64,000 nucleotides of DNA from Geobacillus proteiniphilus (GTDB lineage Bacteria > Bacillota > Bacilli > Bacillales > Anoxybacillaceae). A model generated the notes under the pieces. That model was not told the origin of the DNA, made no database searches, and worked only from the letters and a program-made list of their open reading frames with translations. The translations under genes were made by a program, and so were the position numbers. Shown piece after piece: positions 60,248 to 64,000 of this stretch. The first letter of the stretch is position 1. Every line of letters starts with the position of its first letter. The DNA lies in the NCBI RefSeq assembly GCF_001908025.1, contig NZ_MQMG01000002.1, forward strand, positions 62,001-126,000, in the 5' to 3' direction.

Positions 60248-60535
60248 TTATTCTTCTTCTTTGACGACGATATGACGGATGATGTCTTCGCTGATGCGCG
60301 CTAAGCGGTCGAATTCTTGCACCGCTTTCGGCTCCGATACGACATTGACGATCATGTAATAGCCGTCGCGGTATTTTTGAATTTCATAGGCTAAGCGGCG
60401 CTTGCCCCAATCCGTCACGTTCGTAATCTCCGCGCCGTTTTCTTTCAACACATTGTTGAACCGTTCCACGAGAGCTTGTCTCGCTTCATCGTCCATGTTC
60501 GGGCGGATGATGTACATGATTTCGTACTTTCTCAC
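60248..60535 (-). CDS. rpsF: 30S ribosomal protein S6
   Basis: Ribosomal protein of 95 residues. The start is a GTG at 60535, 7 nt after AGGAGGTG, giving [33 protein letters not shown] is the central signature. First gene of the rpsF-ssb-rpsR operon. A possible S6:S18-binding leader lies just upstream. Confidence 0.97.
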   Translation of the reverse strand: MRKYEIMYIIRPNMDDEARQALVERFNNVLKENGAEITNVTDWGKRRLAYEIQKYRDGYYMIVNVVSEPKAVQEFDRLARISEDIIRHIVVKEEE

Positions 60536-60551
60536 GCTCGTCACCTCCTTT

Positions 60552-60597
60552 TGGTCTAAGCGGCCCTTCCGTTCGAAGGGCAAGGAGCAATCACCAT
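60552..60597 (-). promoter_or_regulatory. Candidate S6:S18 autoregulatory leader
   Basis: On the minus strand GCCCTTC-GAACG-GAAGGGC is directly followed by CCGCTTAGACC, with outer pairing GGTGATT/GACCA possible. A CCG beside such a stem in the rpsF 5' leader fits the known S6:S18-binding motif. The fold was judged by eye. Confidence 0.45.
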
Positions 60598-60749
60598 TAC
60601 TCACATTTGTTGATTATATCATGACCGACAACGATAAGCAAGGCAGTTTGCCGCACTCCGTCGGAGCAAACATCTTCCATCCGTGCGGATAAGCCAAAAA
60701 CGGCCCCACGCCGTGACCTGCTGCATCCACCCCGCCCTCGAACCGATGG

Positions 60750-61850
60750 TTACACGTTGAACCGGAAATGCATAATGTCGCCGTCTTGCACTTCATAGTC
60801 TTTTCCCTCCAAGCGCACTTTTCCGGCTTCGCGCGCCGCCGCCATCGATCCAGCCGCGACAAGGTCATCGTACGACACCGTTTCCGCGCGAATAAACCCG
60901 CGCTCAAAGTCGGAATGGATAATGCCGGCGCATTGCGGCGCTTTCATCCCTTTGCGGAACGTCCACGCCCGCACCTCCTGCTCGCCGGCGGTGAAAAACG
61001 TCGCCAATCCGAGCAAGCTGTAAGCAGCGCGGATGAGCTGGTCAAGGCCGGACTGCTCAATGCCGAGTTCCTGCAAAAACTGCCGTTTTTCCTCATCGCT
61101 GAACTCCGCGATTTCCTCTTCAATTTTAGCGCAGACGACGATGACTTCCGCATTGTCGCGCTTCGCAAACTCGCGCACATCCTTGACAAAGGGATTGCTG
61201 CTAGGGTCGGCGACATCTTCCTCGCCGACATTGGCGACGTAAAGCATCGGCTTTATCGTCAACAAATGCAGCTGCTTGACGACTTTCATCTCTTCATCAG
61301 TGAACTCGAGCGTGCGCGCCGGCTTGCCGGCTTCGAGCGTCTCCTTCAACTGCCGCAAAATGTCGTATTCAAACGCCGCCTCTTTATCCTTTTGCTTGGC
61401 GATTTTGCCGACCCGCTCGATTCGTTTGTCAACCGTCTCTAAATCGGCCAACACGAGCTCCAAATTGATCGTTTCGATATCGGCGAGCGGGTCGACTTGG
61501 CCGGCGACGTGAGTGATGTTTTCGTCGCTGAAGCAGCGGACGACTTGGCAAATCGCATCGACTTGGCGGATGTGCGACAAAAACTTGTTGCCAAGCCCCT
61601 CTCCTTTGCTCGCCCCTTTGACGATGCCGGCGATATCGGTAAATTCAAAAACGGTCGGCACCGTCCGCTTCGGCCGAAACATTTCCGTCAATACATCGAG
61701 CCGCTCATCGGGCACTTCGACGACACCGACGTTCGGCTCAATCGTGCAAAACGGATAGTTGGCTGACTCAGCACCTGCTTTTGTAATGGCGTTAAACAAC
61801 GTCGATTTGCCGACGTTCGGCAATCCGACGATTCCTGCTGTCAATCCCAT
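60750..61850 (-). CDS. ychF: Redox-regulated ATPase YchF (Obg family)
   Basis: Obg-like P-loop ATPase of 366 residues, ribosome associated. Walker A is GLPNVGKSTLFNAITKAG, switch II lies in FTDIAGIVKGASKGEGLGN, and NVGEED replaces the GTP-specific NKxD, consistent with ATP preference. A TGS domain ends the protein (GKDYEVQDGDIMHFRFNV). GGAGTGG precedes the ATG at 61850. It corresponds to yyaF in B. subtilis. Confidence 0.97.
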   Translation of the reverse strand: MGLTAGIVGLPNVGKSTLFNAITKAGAESANYPFCTIEPNVGVVEVPDERLDVLTEMFRPKRTVPTVFEFTDIAGIVKGASKGEGLGNKFLSHIRQVDAICQVVRCFSDENITHVAGQVDPLADIETINLELVLADLETVDKRIERVGKIAKQKDKEAAFEYDILRQLKETLEAGKPARTLEFTDEEMKVVKQLHLLTIKPMLYVANVGEEDVADPSSNPFVKDVREFAKRDNAEVIVVCAKIEEEIAEFSDEEKRQFLQELGIEQSGLDQLIRAAYSLLGLATFFTAGEQEVRAWTFRKGMKAPQCAGIIHSDFERGFIRAETVSYDDLVAAGSMAAAREAGKVRLEGKDYEVQDGDIMHFRFNV

Positions 61851-62090
61851 TCGTTCCACTCCTCTTTCCCGTTCACATCTTCCCTCATTATATGGGCTGG
61901 CGCGGAAAATGACAAGCACGCTGCAAGCGGGGAATGCTTCCTCTCCCACCCGCTTCAAAAAAGGCAGGAGTTTGCACCCTTTTTCCAACCCTTGGATGCC
62001 AAAATCATCCTTTTCGGATCAACAGCCTTGAACCGCATTTTGTCGTCGACAATATCTTTTTTCTACTGATCCGAAGCAACTTTGAACCGC

Positions 62091-64000
62091 TTACTTTGCT
62101 TCCGACGTGACTTTTTCAATATTGACCAAACAGTCGTACAGCGTGCTGCCGCAGCCGTTATCCGACTCCAAATCGGACGTGAGCACATTGACCGGTCCGC
62201 CGAATGCCCCCCACTGCCCCTCGTCGATGTTCACCGTACCTGGGTAGGCCCGGTCAAGCACCTTGACCGTTCCCACGAGCGATCCGCGGTCGTTGTAAAC
62301 ACGCGCCCGGTCGCCATCGGCAAGACCCTTTGCCGCAGCAACATCAGCCGCTACCTCAATGCGGACTGTCTGAAGCGCTGGGATGAGCGGATAATGCTGC
62401 GAATGATTCGAACGGAGTGGATGGATCGTCAACAACCGATACGGATATTTGGCGGCCAATGATGGATTGGCCTCCTCCGATTCGGCCGGATACATGATTT
62501 GCAGCCGGCCGTCCATCCCTTTTTGCTTGGCGACGGACGACGTGAATTCATATTTGCCGCTCGGTGTTTGGAAACAGCGATCGCGCCATGGCACCGGTTC
62601 GACAGGTAAAAGGATGCGATGTTCTGCCTTCAGTCGTGCAAGCGTAATACCATACTGTTCCAACGGGCGGAGCGCCATCGCTAGAAATTGCTCGCGCGTA
62701 TAGGCAAAATCGTCCCCAAACCCGAGCCGTTTTGCCAGCTCCGTCCAAATCCACAAGTCCGGCTTCGCCTCACCCGGCGGGTCGACAAGCTTCGGCCCGT
62801 AGTTGATATACGCATGGTACATCGATGAGCAATAGACGTCTTCCTCTTCAAACGAAGCCGCTACCGGTAAAACATAATCAGCCATTGCAGCCGTATCGGT
62901 CATGAACTGCTCAAACACAACCACCGTTTCGACGGAAGCGAACGCTTTTTTCATCAAGTTCGTGTTCGGCACTTGAGCGAGCGGGTTGCCGCATGTAACG
63001 ATCACCATGCGGACGGGCGGATCATCCGCTTTCAATATTTCTTCCGCCTGCTTCATCATCGTCCATGTACGCGAGGCCGTTTTCCGCTCCGGGAGCGTCA
63101 ATGCGGCTTTATCAAAACACTCGCCCACCTGCAAGTTGCCGAAATTCGCCCCTCCGCCGGGAATGCCGACGTTGCCGCTTGCCGCAACAAGAGCGTCAAT
63201 CCACCGGATCGTATTGCCACCGTTCGCATAGCGCTGCATGCCAAGGCCGAGATACGTTGCGGTCGGCCGATCCCCATAAAGACGAGCCAGCTCCGTCATT
63301 TGATCCCGGCTGACGCCCGTACACCGCTCGATCTCAGAGAGAGAAATCGTATCCAATACTTGTTTCACGTCCTCAAACCCGAGCGTATGCTGCTCAATAA
63401 AGGTGCGATCCTCAAGTCCAAGGCGAAGCAATTCTTTCATGACGCCCATCGCCAAAAATGCGTCCATTCCCGGTTTCACGCATACGTACCGGTCGGCGAT
63501 GCGCGCCGTCGAGCCAAACAGCGGATCGATGACAACGATCGTTGCGCCTCGTCTTTTCGCTGCCAAGAGCCGCTCAAATAAATGCATGTTCGTCCGGGCG
63601 ACGTTTCGCCCCCAAATCACGATGTGCCGGCTATTTTCAATATCTTCGGGTGCGTGGCTGTAAGCATTGCCGAAATCCCACATTTGCGCCTCGATGCCCG
63701 ACCCCCAGCAGAGACTGCCGACAAGCTCCGTCGCACCGCCATAGCAATTGAAAAAACGCTTGTCCAAATTTTTCAGCAGCCCGTTGTTGGCGTAATCATG
63801 GCTGTGAAGCACGGCTGTCGGCCCAAATTGTTCTTTCAACTTCCGCATTTTCCCGGCGATGTCATCAAGCGCCTCTTCCCAAGAAATGCGAACGAACTGC
63901 CCGTTTACTTTTTTCAACGGATAGAGAAGGCGTTCTTTGGCGTTTACCCGCTCTTTCAACATTCGCCCGCGCCCGCAAATGTTCCCTTTCGTGATGGGAT
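62091..64000 (-). CDS. Molybdopterin oxidoreductase, YyaE-like (N-terminus beyond window)
   Basis: Large Mo-bis-MGD oxidoreductase; 636 residues are visible and the frame continues past base 64000. The edge reads ITKGNICGRGRMLKERVN, the end of an N-terminal [4Fe-4S] domain whose first Cys residues lie outside. Catalytic-domain segments include GSLCWGSGIEAQMWDFG, where Cys lies near the Mo site, VIWGRNVARTN and a C-terminal MGD-binding domain (LLTIHPLRSNHSQHYP). Position after ychF matches yyaE in B. subtilis. The substrate is unknown. Confidence 0.85.
   Translation of the reverse strand, partial: PITKGNICGRGRMLKERVNAKERLLYPLKKVNGQFVRISWEEALDDIAGKMRKLKEQFGPTAVLHSHDYANNGLLKNLDKRFFNCYGGATELVGSLCWGSGIEAQMWDFGNAYSHAPEDIENSRHIVIWGRNVARTNMHLFERLLAAKRRGATIVVIDPLFGSTARIADRYVCVKPGMDAFLAMGVMKELLRLGLEDRTFIEQHTLGFEDVKQVLDTISLSEIERCTGVSRDQMTELARLYGDRPTATYLGLGMQRYANGGNTIRWIDALVAASGNVGIPGGGANFGNLQVGECFDKAALTLPERKTASRTWTMMKQAEEILKADDPPVRMVIVTCGNPLAQVPNTNLMKKAFASVETVVVFEQFMTDTAAMADYVLPVAASFEEEDVYCSSMYHAYINYGPKLVDPPGEAKPDLWIWTELAKRLGFGDDFAYTREQFLAMALRPLEQYGITLARLKAEHRILLPVEPVPWRDRCFQTPSGKYEFTSSVAKQKGMDGRLQIMYPAESEEANPSLAAKYPYRLLTIHPLRSNHSQHYPLIPALQTVRIEVAADVAAAKGLADGDRARVYNDRGSLVGTVKVLDRAYPGTVNIDEGQWGAFGGPVNVLTSDLESDNGCGSTLYDCLVNIEKVTSEAK

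Overview
The window looks like chromosomal DNA of a thermophilic Bacillaceae, most likely Geobacillus. The evidence is GC-rich codons, strong AGGAGG-type ribosome binding sites, frequent GTG/TTG starts, proteins that read like Geobacillus or Bacillus subtilis orthologues, and B. subtilis-like gene order near the replication origin. All calls come from reading the sequence; no database search was run.

Layout. 1-5 kb: end of a beta-glucoside PTS permease, ung with a YwdI-like gene, and the general stress module rsbV-rsbW-sigB, preceded by a good SigB promoter and facing a membrane PAS-PP2C phosphatase. 7-13 kb: azoreductase with an MhqR-like operator, a 49-aa orphan ORF, an IS200/IS605-type non-coding element, glyQS behind a T-box, a glycosyltransferase and an MFS transporter. 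13-18 kb: a secreted stalk/propeller protein followed by pstS-pstC-pstA, with no pstB in the window, then a stand-alone PTS EIIA whose 3' end runs into a transposon right end. 18-26 kb: adeR-ald with a palindromic operator, an IS605-type element (tnpA, tnpB, omega-RNA) inserted in an Uma2 gene, pyridoxal kinase and a nitrilase-family amidohydrolase. 25-34 kb: putP, the artJMP amino acid ABC transporter and the qoxABCD quinol oxidase. 34-45 kb: trmH-type methyltransferase, an internally deleted amino acid permease, a regulator with ten heptapeptide repeats, a Rieske oxidoreductase, manA, an alanine/glycine symporter, glycerate kinase and a diguanylate cyclase.

45-64 kb is the conserved origin-proximal block, all on the minus strand: rlmH, a CxxH/CxxC mini-protein, htrC, walJ-walI-walH-walK-walR (cell-wall stress signalling), purA, dnaC, rplI, gdpP, yybS, rpsR, ssb, rpsF, ychF and a molybdopterin oxidoreductase (yyaE-like) that runs off the right edge.

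The most unusual features are the IS605 element with both junctions readable inside its target gene, four solo right ends of a different IS200/IS605 family, the repeat-bearing regulator that lacks the usual N-terminal AlbA domain, the in-frame permease deletion and the pst cluster without an ATPase.
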